Shown: positions 1 through 6,458 of the stretch, in pieces
Layout of the letters: every line of letters begins with the position of its first letter
Position numbering within the stretch: the first letter of the stretch is position 1
NCBI GenBank assembly: GCA_017480395.1
Contig: JAFVAS010000121.1
Location: 1-11,027 of the forward strand
Source: Oscillospiraceae bacterium
Lineage (GTDB): Bacteria; Bacillota; Clostridia; Oscillospirales; Oscillospiraceae
DNA: 11,027 nucleotides
Direction of reading: 5' to 3'
Made by a program: the position numbers and the translations under genes
Notes under the pieces: model-generated
What the model was told of the DNA's origin: nothing
The model's input: only the letters and a program-made list of their open reading frames with translations
The model's database searches: none

Positions 1-1337
1 CCCGCAAGATCATCCAGCTGGAGATCGAGGAGTCCGCCCTGAAAAAGGAGGAGGACGAGCGCTCCAGGGCGCGGCTCGCCGAGCTGCAAAAGGAGCTGGC
101 CGACATGCGGGAGGATTTTAACGCCCGCAGGAGCCAGTGGGAGAACGAGAAGAACGCCATCGGCAAGGTGCAGGAGCTGCGCAAGGCCATCGACGACGCC
201 AAAAAGCGGCTGGAGGTCGCCCAACGGCAGTATGACTACGAGACCGCCGGTGCCATCCAGTACAGCGAGCTGCACCAGCTCCAGCAGCAGCTGGATGCGG
301 AGGAGGCCCTGGCCGAGCAGGGCAGGCAGTCCTCCCTGCTGCGCAACGCCGTCACCGAGGACGAGATCGCCCGCATCGTGGAGCGCTGGACCGGCATCCC
401 CGTTGCCAAGCTGATGCAGGGAGAGCGGGAGAAGCTGCTCCACCTGGAGGACATCCTCCAACAGCGGGTCATCGGCCAGGACGAGGCGGTCTCCCGGGTG
501 TCCGAGGCCATCCTCCGCTCCCGGGCCGGCATCCAGGACCCCAACCGCCCCATCGGCTCCTTCCTCTTCCTGGGCCCCACCGGCGTGGGCAAGACGGAGC
601 TGGCCAAGACCCTGGCCGAGGCCCTGTTCGACAACGAGAAGAACATGGTGCGCATCGACATGAGCGAGTATATGGAGAAATACTCCGTCTCCCGGCTCAT
701 CGGCGCCCCTCCCGGCTACGTCGGCTATGAGGAGGGCGGCCAGCTCACCGAGGCCGTGCGCCGCAAGCCCTACTCCGTCGTGCTGTTCGACGAGGTGGAA
801 AAGGCCCACCCCGACGTGTTCAACGTGCTGCTCCAGGTGCTGGACGACGGCCGGATCACCGACAGCCAGGGCCGGACGGTGGACTTTAAGAACACCATCA
901 TCATCCTCACCTCCAACCTGGGCAGCCAGTATCTGCTGGACGGCATCGAGGCCGATGGCTCCATCAGCGAGGGCGCCCGGGAGCAGGTGGAGCAGCTGCT
1001 CAAGCGCTCCTTCCGCCCCGAGTTCCTCAACCGGCTGGACGAGATCGTCTTCTACAAGCCCCTGACCCGGGACAACATCACCCACATCATCGACCTGCTG
1101 GTGGGCGACCTGAACCGCCGCCTGGCGGAGCAGCAGGTCACGGTGGCCCTGACCGACGCGGCCAAGCAGGAGATCATCGAACGCAGCTACGATCCTGCCT
1201 TCGGTGCCCGGCCCCTGCGCCGCTACGTCCAGCACACGATGGAGACGCTGATCGCCCGGGAGCTGATCGCCGGGAACGTCGCCCCCAACTCCACCCTCAC
1301 CGTCGATCTGGAGCTCGGCCAGCTGGTCATCCGATAA
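1..1337 (+). CDS. clpB: ATP-dependent chaperone ClpB, C-terminal part (5' end outside window)
   Basis: ClpB is a cytosolic hexameric AAA+ disaggregase that threads aggregated proteins through its pore and works with DnaK. The first complete codon is at position 3 and the frame stays open from the window edge, giving 444 visible residues and no start, so the gene is cut by the window rather than broken. In order I see the charged coiled-coil middle domain (about the first 110 residues), the linker ending in RWTGIPV, and the second nucleotide-binding domain. That domain has Walker A GPTGVGKT (573-596), a pore loop GYVGYEEGG, Walker B VVLFDE (777-794), a sensor-1 TSN, the arginine-finger stretch FRPEFLNRLDE, and sensor-2 GARPLRR (1203-1223). 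The middle domain separates it from ClpA and ClpX; ClpC is the main alternative, but the long middle domain and the EVEKAHPDVFN stretch favour ClpB. A terminator follows the TAA, so it ends a transcription unit. Regulation cannot be judged because the promoter is outside. Confidence 0.95.
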   Translation, partial: RKIIQLEIEESALKKEEDERSRARLAELQKELADMREDFNARRSQWENEKNAIGKVQELRKAIDDAKKRLEVAQRQYDYETAGAIQYSELHQLQQQLDAEEALAEQGRQSSLLRNAVTEDEIARIVERWTGIPVAKLMQGEREKLLHLEDILQQRVIGQDEAVSRVSEAILRSRAGIQDPNRPIGSFLFLGPTGVGKTELAKTLAEALFDNEKNMVRIDMSEYMEKYSVSRLIGAPPGYVGYEEGGQLTEAVRRKPYSVVLFDEVEKAHPDVFNVLLQVLDDGRITDSQGRTVDFKNTIIILTSNLGSQYLLDGIEADGSISEGAREQVEQLLKRSFRPEFLNRLDEIVFYKPLTRDNITHIIDLLVGDLNRRLAEQQVTVALTDAAKQEIIERSYDPAFGARPLRRYVQHTMETLIARELIAGNVAPNSTLTVDLELGQLVIR

Positions 1338-1360
1338 ACAAGCGAACATCAAACCCCAAC

Positions 1361-1394
1361 GGGCGCAGTCATCACCGGCTGCGCCCCCTTTTTG
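1361..1394 (+). terminator. Rho-independent terminator of clpB
   Basis: An 8-bp perfect GC-rich stem, GGGCGCAG (1361-1368) with CTGCGCCC (1379-1386), and a 10-nt loop are followed two bases later by five T (1389-1393). It starts 24 nt after the clpB stop codon, which fits the end of that transcript. Confidence 0.85.
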
Positions 1395-1430
1395 TCCCCT
1401 GCCCTTCCGACAAAATTCACAGATTATCCG

Positions 1431-1459
1431 TTGTCTCCCCGCCGGGAATGTGATACACT
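1431..1459 (+). promoter_or_regulatory. Sigma-A type promoter for the P-type ATPase gene
   Basis: A -35 TTGTCT (1431-1436), a 17-nt spacer and a -10 TACACT (1454-1459) are preceded by the extended -10 dinucleotide TG at 1451-1452. Transcription would start near 1466, leaving a leader of only about 25 nt. That is enough for a ribosome binding site but too short for a metal riboswitch. This was identified by eye. Confidence 0.65.
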
Positions 1460-1490
1460 GGTTTTACCTATGTACGGGAAGTGATCGCCC

Positions 1491-3965
1491 ATGGCATCCG
1501 AGAACCGGCGCGCCGCCCCGCCCCGCCGCGCCATCAACCAGAAAAAGAACGCCGCCGCCCCGCCGCGCCGCAAAAAGCTGGCGGTGGTGGAGGCTCCTCC
1601 GGAGACGGGCCTGACCCTGGAGCAGGTGAAGGAGCGGACGAAAAACGGCTACGACAACGCCGCGGTGGAGTCCAACTCCAAGACCCTGGGGCAGATCATC
1701 CGCTCCAACCTGCTGACCTACTTCAACCTGATCTTCTTCCTGCTGGCCATCGCCATCATCGCCGTCGGCGCGTGGGCCAACCTGACCTTCATGGTGGTGG
1801 TCATCGCCAACATCGTCATTGGCATCGTGCAGGAGTGGCGCAGCAAGCAGAAGCTGGACAAGCTCAACCTGCTGGCCAACCCCCGGGCCAACGTGATCCG
1901 GGAGGGCAGTCTGCGCTCCCTTCCCGTCCACGAGACGGTGCGGGACGACATCGCCGTCTTCTCCGCCGGGGAACAGATCTACGCCGACGCCACGGTGGTG
2001 CAGGGGGAGTGCCTGGTCAACGAATCCCTGCTCACCGGCGAGGCCGACGAGCTGCAAAAGAGCGTAGGGGACACCCTGATGTCCGGCTCCTTTGTGGTCT
2101 CCGGCACCTGCCGGGCCCGGCTCACCGCCGTGGGGCGGGACTCCTACATGTCCAAGCTCACTCTCCAGGCCAAGCAGCAGAAGCAGCCCCCCCAGTCCGA
2201 GATGATGCGCTCCCTGTCCCGTCTTGTCATGGTGATCGGCATCATCATCATCCCCCTGGGCATCCTGATGGCCTTTAAGGAGATCAAGGTGCTGGGCAAC
2301 ACCATCCCCGACGGCGTGGTCTCCACCGTGGCCTCCCTGGTGGGCATGATCCCCGAGGGGCTCTATCTGCTGACCAGTCTCGCCCTGGTGGCCGGCGTGC
2401 TCCGGCTGGCCCAGAAGAAGACCCTGGTGCACGAGATGGGCTGCATCGAGACCCTGGCCCGGGTGGACACCCTCTGCGTGGACAAGACCGGCACCATCAC
2501 CGAGCCCAAGATGATCGTGGAGGATCTGGTCAGCCTGGACGAGTCCGTCTCCACCGAGGAGGAGCTGCGGGGCATCATGGCCGACTACGTCTACGCCATG
2601 CAGAACGACAACGAGACCATGGCCGCCCTCAAGCGCTATTTCGACGGCAAGGTCACCCGCAAGGCGGTCAAGGCCCTCCCCTTCTCCTCCTCCCGCAAAT
2701 TCGGCGGCGTCGCCTTCGCCCGGGGCGGCACCTATCTGCTGGGCGCGCCGGAGAACATTCTGGGCGACCGCTATTCCGAGCATCAGGAGGACATTGAGGA
2801 GTTCTCCCAGCTGGGCTGCCGGGTGCTGCTGCTGGCGGGCTACGAGGGGGAGCTGAACGACGAGCCCTATCTGGGCGAGGTCACCCCCCTGGGCCTGATC
2901 CTGCTGACCAACAAGATCCGCCCCGAGGCCCCGGAGACCTTCCGCTACTTCCGGGATCAGGGGGTGGCCGTCAAGGTCATCTCCGGCGACAACCCCATCA
3001 CCGTATCCGAGGTGGCCGCCCGGGCGGAGATCCCCAACGCCGAGCGCTATGTGGACGCCCGCACCCTCAAGACCGACCAGGACATCGACGCCGCCGCCGA
3101 GACCTACACCGTCTTCGGCCGGGTCACGCCGGAGCAGAAGCGCAAGCTGGTGCGGGCCATGCACCGCCATGGCCACACCGTCGCCATGACCGGGGACGGC
3201 GTCAACGACGTGCTGGCCCTCAAGGAGGCGGACTGCTCCGTGGCCATGGCCTCCGGCAGCCAGGTGGCCTGCCAGGTCAGCCACATCGTCCTGCTGGAGT
3301 CCGACTTCTCCGCCATGCCCTCCGTCGTCGCCGAGGGACGGCGAGTCATCAACAATATCGAGCGCTCCGCCTCCCTCTATCTGGTCAAGAACATCTTCTC
3401 CCTCTGCCTGGCCCTGGTGTCCCTGATCTTCACCTTCACCTACCCCTTCTCGGCGGCCCAGATGTCGCTGATCTCCTCCATCACCATCGGCCTGCCCTCC
3501 TTCGTCATGGCCATGGAGCCCAACAACAGCATCATCACCGGCCACTTCCTCTCCAACGTGGTCTACCGCGCCCTCCCCTCCGCCCTGAGCGACCTGGTGC
3601 TCAGCATCGGCATCGTCCTCTTCTTCACGGTGTTCGGCCTGACCAACGACGAGCTGAGCACCATCTGCACCCTGGTGGTGGGCATCGTGGGATTGCTGAT
3701 GGTGCACCGCACCTGCATCCCCTACAACGCCCTGCGCAAGGCGCTCATGGCGGCGTGTATCGTGGCCTTCTGCTTCTGCGTGGTGGTGCTGCACCCCATC
3801 TTCACCCTCAGCCTCAAGATGAGCCCCGGGGCGTGGCTGGTGCTGTCCGTCTTCGCCCTGCTGGCCTTTGAGGTGTCCCTGTCCGCCAACTGGATCGTGG
3901 ATCAGGTCAACCGGCTGTCCAAATTCGTCCGCAAACGGGCGGAGAAATTCCTGACCGATCGGTAA
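1491..3965 (+). CDS. P-type cation-transporting ATPase, CtpE-like (HAD-IC family)
   Basis: This is an 824-residue membrane ATPase that would move a cation through a phosphoaspartate cycle. The ATG at 1491 is preceded by GGGAAGTGA (1476-1484). An unusual basic Pro/Ala-rich tail (residues 1-40) precedes the A-domain. Visible motifs are TGEAD (182-186, actuator loop), PEGL in M4 (288-291), the phosphorylation site DKTGT (331-335), GAPE (418-421) in the nucleotide domain, SGDNP (499-503) and TGDGVND (567-573). About ten membrane segments are visible: two near 75-115, two near 244-304 and six from about 628 to the C-terminus. TGEAD, loss of the usual Lys before GAPE, and absence of the M6 NxxTD acid box of classical Ca2+ pumps resemble the CtpE/Exp7-like group. 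Mycobacterial CtpE is reported as a Ca2+ uptake pump. Substrate here is inferred only; Mg2+ or another cation remains possible. The gene has its own promoter and terminator and looks monocistronic. Confidence 0.9.
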   Translation: MASENRRAAPPRRAINQKKNAAAPPRRKKLAVVEAPPETGLTLEQVKERTKNGYDNAAVESNSKTLGQIIRSNLLTYFNLIFFLLAIAIIAVGAWANLTFMVVVIANIVIGIVQEWRSKQKLDKLNLLANPRANVIREGSLRSLPVHETVRDDIAVFSAGEQIYADATVVQGECLVNESLLTGEADELQKSVGDTLMSGSFVVSGTCRARLTAVGRDSYMSKLTLQAKQQKQPPQSEMMRSLSRLVMVIGIIIIPLGILMAFKEIKVLGNTIPDGVVSTVASLVGMIPEGLYLLTSLALVAGVLRLAQKKTLVHEMGCIETLARVDTLCVDKTGTITEPKMIVEDLVSLDESVSTEEELRGIMADYVYAMQNDNETMAALKRYFDGKVTRKAVKALPFSSSRKFGGVAFARGGTYLLGAPENILGDRYSEHQEDIEEFSQLGCRVLLLAGYEGELNDEPYLGEVTPLGLILLTNKIRPEAPETFRYFRDQGVAVKVISGDNPITVSEVAARAEIPNAERYVDARTLKTDQDIDAAAETYTVFGRVTPEQKRKLVRAMHRHGHTVAMTGDGVNDVLALKEADCSVAMASGSQVACQVSHIVLLESDFSAMPSVVAEGRRVINNIERSASLYLVKNIFSLCLALVSLIFTFTYPFSAAQMSLISSITIGLPSFVMAMEPNNSIITGHFLSNVVYRALPSALSDLVLSIGIVLFFTVFGLTNDELSTICTLVVGIVGLLMVHRTCIPYNALRKALMAACIVAFCFCVVVLHPIFTLSLKMSPGAWLVLSVFALLAFEVSLSANWIVDQVNRLSKFVRKRAEKFLTDR

Positions 3966-3991
3966 AACTTCGATTCTTCGAAATAAAAAAT

Positions 3992-4023
3992 GTCCGTCGG
4001 GCTTGCGGCCCGGCGGGCTTTTT
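3992..4023 (+). terminator. Rho-independent terminator of the ATPase gene
   Basis: An 11-bp stem (3992-4002 with 4008-4018, two G-U pairs) closes a 5-nt loop (TTGCG) and is followed by five T (4019-4023). It lies 26 nt after the ATPase stop codon. Its loop and T-tract overlap the promoter proposed for the next gene. Confidence 0.85.
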
Positions 4024-4031
4024 GTTACAAT
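4003..4031 (+). promoter_or_regulatory. Putative promoter for the NUDIX gene, overlapping the preceding terminator
   Basis: A -35 TTGCGG (4003-4008) lies in the terminator loop and start of its 3' arm. A 17-nt spacer leads to -10 TACAAT (4026-4031), with an extended -10 TG at 4023-4024. Transcription would start near 4038, giving a leader of about 63 nt. The -10 is good; the -35 matches only the first three positions of TTGACA. No better pair was found between 4024 and 4100. Confidence 0.5.
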
Positions 4032-4100
4032 AATTGCAACCCATCATCGCCCCTTTTCCTGTATGTGATTGCACGCGAATGACAGAGAGGAGAATGCGCC

Positions 4101-4595
4101 ATGAGACTGCTGCTGACCCTGGACGAGGGGAACTACTCCCCCGCCATGCCCGTTGTGGAAAAGACCACCGTCCGCGCCCTCATCTGTCGGGACGGGAAGT
4201 ACATCATGCAGCGCGCCGGTGCCGGCTGGTACAAGATCCCCGGCGGCGGCGTGGAGGGGGACGAGACCCACCTGCAAACCCTCCTGCGGGAGGTGGAGGA
4301 GGAGGTGGGCCTGCGCCTGATCCCCGGCAGCCTGCGGGCGCTGGGGGAGATCCTCGAAAAGCGGGAGGACCGCAAGTGCCCCGGCCAGATCTTTCTGCGC
4401 CACTCCCTCTACTATTCCTGCGACGCCGAGGCGGAGGAGCGCCCCACCCACATGACCGCCAGCGAGATCGCCCTGGGCTTCCGTCCCGCCTGGGCCACCC
4501 TGGAGGAGATCATCGCCGCCAACGAGGCCCTGGGCTACCACGACCGGGACACCGACCTGCTGCGGCTGCTGCGCGGCGGCGCCCTCTCGACGTGA
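4101..4595 (+). CDS. NUDIX hydrolase
   Basis: This 164-residue cytosolic enzyme should hydrolyse a nucleoside diphosphate linked to another group, with Mg2+ or Mn2+ as cofactor. The full NUDIX box Gx5Ex7REUxEExGU is present without a deviation at residues 49-71 (G49, E55, R63, E64, E67, E68, G70), so the protein is probably active. The domain core begins near residue 20 and is preceded by a short N-terminal strand. The C-terminal 60 residues hold a second strand-rich half and a helix. The start ATG at 4101 has AGGAG at 4088-4092 with 8 nt spacing. The gene seems to be a single-gene unit between the ATPase and nrdG, so context gives no substrate. NUDIX enzymes of this size range from mutagenic-nucleotide cleaners to ADP-ribose or CoA hydrolases; I cannot choose among them. 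Confidence 0.88.
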   Translation: MRLLLTLDEGNYSPAMPVVEKTTVRALICRDGKYIMQRAGAGWYKIPGGGVEGDETHLQTLLREVEEEVGLRLIPGSLRALGEILEKREDRKCPGQIFLRHSLYYSCDAEAEERPTHMTASEIALGFRPAWATLEEIIAANEALGYHDRDTDLLRLLRGGALST

Positions 4596-4624
4596 CCCGC
4601 CTTCGGAAATTCATCCGCCGGGTA

Positions 4625-4653
4625 TTGCTATTTTGTGCCGACTGTGATAGGAT
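4625..4653 (+). promoter_or_regulatory. Sigma-A type promoter of nrdG
   Basis: A -35 TTGCTA (4625-4630), a 17-nt spacer and -10 TAGGAT (4648-4653) are visible, with the extended -10 TG at 4645-4646. The expected start, near 4660, falls inside the NrdR-box candidate immediately downstream. Confidence 0.6.
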
Positions 4654-4655
4654 AA

Positions 4656-4671
4656 ATACAACATATTGTGT
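4656..4671 (+). promoter_or_regulatory. NrdR-box candidate (operator) in front of nrdG
   Basis: The 16-mer ATACAACATATTGTGT matches the published NrdR-box consensus acaCwAtATaTwGtgt at 14 of 16 positions; the right half ATATTGTGT is exact. NrdR is the ATP/dATP-sensing zinc-ribbon repressor of ribonucleotide reductase genes in most bacteria. The box begins 3 nt after the -10, so bound NrdR would block transcription initiation. A second, much weaker box-like stretch (8 of 16) lies 33 nt upstream at 4623-4638; NrdR sites are usually tandem, but I do not call it. Confidence 0.7.
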
Positions 4672-4695
4672 ATCATCGGTTTGGAGGGCGCAGCT

Positions 4696-5235
4696 ATGAA
4701 TTACGCAACCATCAAATCCTACGACGTGGCCAACGGCCCGGGGGTCCGGGTGTCGCTGTTCGTCTCCGGCTGCACCCACCATTGCCGGGGCTGCTTCAAT
4801 GCGGAGGCCTGGGATTTCAACTATGGCAAGCCCTTCAACTCCGCCGTGGAGGATCAGATCATCGAGTATCTGAGGCCCTGGTATATCCGCGGCTTCTCCC
4901 TGCTGGGGGGCGAACCCTTTGAGCCCGCCAACCAGGCCGCCCTGCTCCCGCTGATGCAGCGCATCCGCAGGCTCTATCCCGAAAAAAACGTCTGGTGCTA
5001 CACCGGCTACGACTATGAGCTGGACATTCTGGCCGGTAAGCTGGGCCCCTGGGAGGTCACCAAGGAGCTGCTGCGCTGCATCGACATCCTGGTGGACGGG
5101 GAATTTATCGAGGCGGAAAAGGATCTCACCCTGCGCTTCAAGGGCTCCCGCAACCAGCGCATCATCGACGTGCGCGCATCCCACTACGCCGACGAGATCG
5201 TCCTCTGGGACCCGGAGAACGAGGCGGAAAACTGA
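4696..5235 (+). CDS. nrdG: Anaerobic ribonucleoside-triphosphate reductase activating protein (radical SAM)
   Basis: NrdG uses a [4Fe-4S] cluster and S-adenosylmethionine to install the glycyl radical on NrdD, the oxygen-sensitive class III ribonucleotide reductase that makes dNTPs. The 179-residue product has GPGVRVSLF before the cluster motif CTHHCRGC (C26, C30, C33), the SAM-contacting GGEP (71-74), ILVDGEF (131-137) and the family's conserved C-terminal GSRNQRIID. The ATG at 4696 is chosen over an in-frame ATG at 4666 because GGAGGG (4683-4688) sits 7 nt upstream and because the upstream start lies inside the operator. Length and motifs are those of an intact NrdG. nrdG usually sits directly beside nrdD; here its flanks are a NUDIX gene and a sporulation gene, so NrdD must be encoded elsewhere. 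The gene has its own promoter, a probable NrdR operator and its own terminator. Confidence 0.93.
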   Translation: MNYATIKSYDVANGPGVRVSLFVSGCTHHCRGCFNAEAWDFNYGKPFNSAVEDQIIEYLRPWYIRGFSLLGGEPFEPANQAALLPLMQRIRRLYPEKNVWCYTGYDYELDILAGKLGPWEVTKELLRCIDILVDGEFIEAEKDLTLRFKGSRNQRIIDVRASHYADEIVLWDPENEAEN

Positions 5236-5250
5236 ACATGTATAACAACG

Positions 5251-5286
5251 CCACCCCGCGCATAGCCTTGCGCGAGGTGGTTTTTT
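5251..5286 (+). terminator. Terminator-like hairpin after nrdG that contains the ylbJ ribosome binding site
   Basis: The arms 5251-5262 and 5269-5280 form 11 base pairs with one C-A mismatch (5256/5275) around a 6-nt loop, followed by six T (5281-5286). It begins 15 nt after the nrdG stop. The 3' arm ends in AGGTGG (5275-5280), the Shine-Dalgarno of ylbJ, and the T-tract is the spacer to its ATG at 5287. It can therefore end nrdG transcripts and also mask the ylbJ start on any read-through RNA. Confidence 0.75.
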
Positions 5287-6399
5287 ATGGTTACTTCCCG
5301 TCTGCGCCGGCGTGTCCTCCCCACGCTGGCCCTGCTGGTTCCGGCGGCGGCGGCCCTGGGGGTGCTGCGCTGGCCGGGGGAGGCGATGGACGCGGTGCGG
5401 GAGGGGCTGCGGCTGTGCGGCGAGAGCCTGATCCCCGCCCTCTTCCCCTTTCTGGTGCTGTCCTCCCTGCTCATCCGGCTGGGACTTGCCCCGGCCCTGG
5501 GACGGTGGCTGGCCCCGGCGCTCCGGGCGGTGCTGGGGGTGGGCGAGCCAGGGGCGGCGGCCCTGACCCTGGGGCTGATCGGCGGCTACCCGGTGGGGGC
5601 GGCCACCGTCGCCCAGCTCTATACCTCGGGAGGTTGTGACCGCGTGGAGGCCCATCGGCTGCTCGCCTTCTGCAACAACGCAGGCCCCGCCTTTCTGGTG
5701 GGGATCGCCGGGGTGGGGGTTTACGGCAGCGCCCGGGTCGGGCTGCTGCTCTGGGGCATCCATGCCCTGGCCGCCCTGCTGACCGGGTTGCTGCTGCGTC
5801 TGCGCTATGGGCCGGTCACGGCCCAGGGCAAAATCAGCCCGCAAAGCAGGCCGGAGCCCTTCCTCCCCGCCTTCCTCGCCGCAGTGCAGGGCAGCGTCCC
5901 CACCCTGCTGAACGTGTGCGCCTTCGTGCTGCTCTTCGGCGTCGGGCTGCGGCTGCTGGAGCTGTCCGGGATCCTGGCCCTGGGGACAAACGTCCTGGCC
6001 GGGCTGGGCATCCCCCGGAGCGCGGGCCGGAGCCTGCTCTCCGGCGCGCTGGAGCTGACCCGGGGCCTGACCCTGCTGGAGCCCCGACCCTCCTCCCTGC
6101 CCCTGTGCGCGGCGCTGCTGGGCTGGGGCGGCGTGAGCGTCCACTGCCAGACCCTGAGCCTGCTCCACGCCGCGGGTCTGGAGTCCCGGCCCTATCTGGC
6201 GGGCAAGCTGGCCCAGTCGATCCTCTCCGGGGCCCTGGCCGCCCTGGCCCTGCGGCTGTGGCCCGGGGTGACGGAGGCGGCGCGGTTTGCCACACCCCTG
6301 CACCGTCCGGCGGCGGTTCCGGCGTGGGAACTGCTGCTGTTCTCCGCCGCCCTGGCCGGGACCATGCTGCTGCTGAGCCTGCTCCGGCGGCGCAAATAG
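5287..6399 (+). CDS. ylbJ: Sporulation integral membrane protein, YlbJ/SpoVV family
   Basis: In Bacillus subtilis YlbJ (SpoVV) is a mother-cell protein in the outer forespore membrane needed for moving dipicolinic acid toward the spore core. The 370-residue product is highly hydrophobic, with about eight to ten membrane segments and two repeated nucleoside-recognition (Gate) half-domains. The first half carries GGYPVGA (99-105) and FCNNAGPAFLVG (128-139). The second carries ELTRG (256-260) and GWGGVSVHCQTLSLL (289-303), matching the paired signature of the family. The start ATG at 5287 keeps the first membrane segment (about 9-26), and AGGTGG (5275-5280) lies 6 nt upstream; the next ATG at 5383 would remove that segment. 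No convincing sigma-A promoter is visible in the 51-nt gap after nrdG. A weak sigma-E-like pair lies at 5240-5268. Assignment rests on motifs; a more general Gate-domain transporter is the alternative. Confidence 0.87.
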   Translation: MVTSRLRRRVLPTLALLVPAAAALGVLRWPGEAMDAVREGLRLCGESLIPALFPFLVLSSLLIRLGLAPALGRWLAPALRAVLGVGEPGAAALTLGLIGGYPVGAATVAQLYTSGGCDRVEAHRLLAFCNNAGPAFLVGIAGVGVYGSARVGLLLWGIHALAALLTGLLLRLRYGPVTAQGKISPQSRPEPFLPAFLAAVQGSVPTLLNVCAFVLLFGVGLRLLELSGILALGTNVLAGLGIPRSAGRSLLSGALELTRGLTLLEPRPSSLPLCAALLGWGGVSVHCQTLSLLHAAGLESRPYLAGKLAQSILSGALAALALRLWPGVTEAARFATPLHRPAAVPAWELLLFSAALAGTMLLLSLLRRRK

Positions 6400-6415
6400 G
6401 TCATATCAAAGGCGC

Positions 6416-6448
6416 AAAAAAGCCTCCCTCGTTTTGAGGGAGGCTTTT
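6416..6448. terminator. Bidirectional terminator between ylbJ and the asp23-family gene
   Basis: A perfect 10-bp stem, AGCCTCCCTC (6421-6430) with GAGGGAGGCT (6436-6445), has a 5-nt loop. Six A on the left (6416-6421) and four T on the right (6445-6448) let it work in both directions. It lies 17 nt after the ylbJ stop and 11 nt beyond the stop of the convergent minus-strand gene. Confidence 0.88.
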
Positions 6449-6458
6449 GTCTGCCGCA

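Noticed and set aside
1395..1490. Possible Mg2+ (M-box) or other riboswitch before the P-type ATPase
   Set aside because: The promoter at 1431-1459 leaves only about 25 nt of leader, and no structured aptamer-like segment is visible.
1464..3794. A 776-codon open frame on the minus strand opposite the ATPase gene
   Set aside because: It lies wholly antisense to a gene with clear motifs, is His/Gly/Asp/Gln-rich without any domain, and is what G/C-ending codons produce on the other strand.
3969..3982. Small inverted repeat TTCGA/TCGAA after the ATPase stop
   Set aside because: A 5-bp AT-containing stem with a 4-nt loop is expected by chance and matches no operator I can name; LexA-type spacing is absent.
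4596..4624. Possible terminator after the NUDIX gene
   Set aside because: Only a 5-bp stem with mismatches and a long loop can be formed and there is no clean T-run, so I do not call it.
5238..5639. A 133-codon plus-strand frame starting just after nrdG
   Set aside because: It overlaps ylbJ in another frame, becomes Gly/Ala/Pro-rich at once, and has no proper ribosome binding site.
4510..6303. A 597-codon open frame on the minus strand opposite nrdG and ylbJ
   Set aside because: It spans two real plus-strand genes and their terminator, is Gln/Pro/Gly-rich low complexity, and has no recognisable fold.
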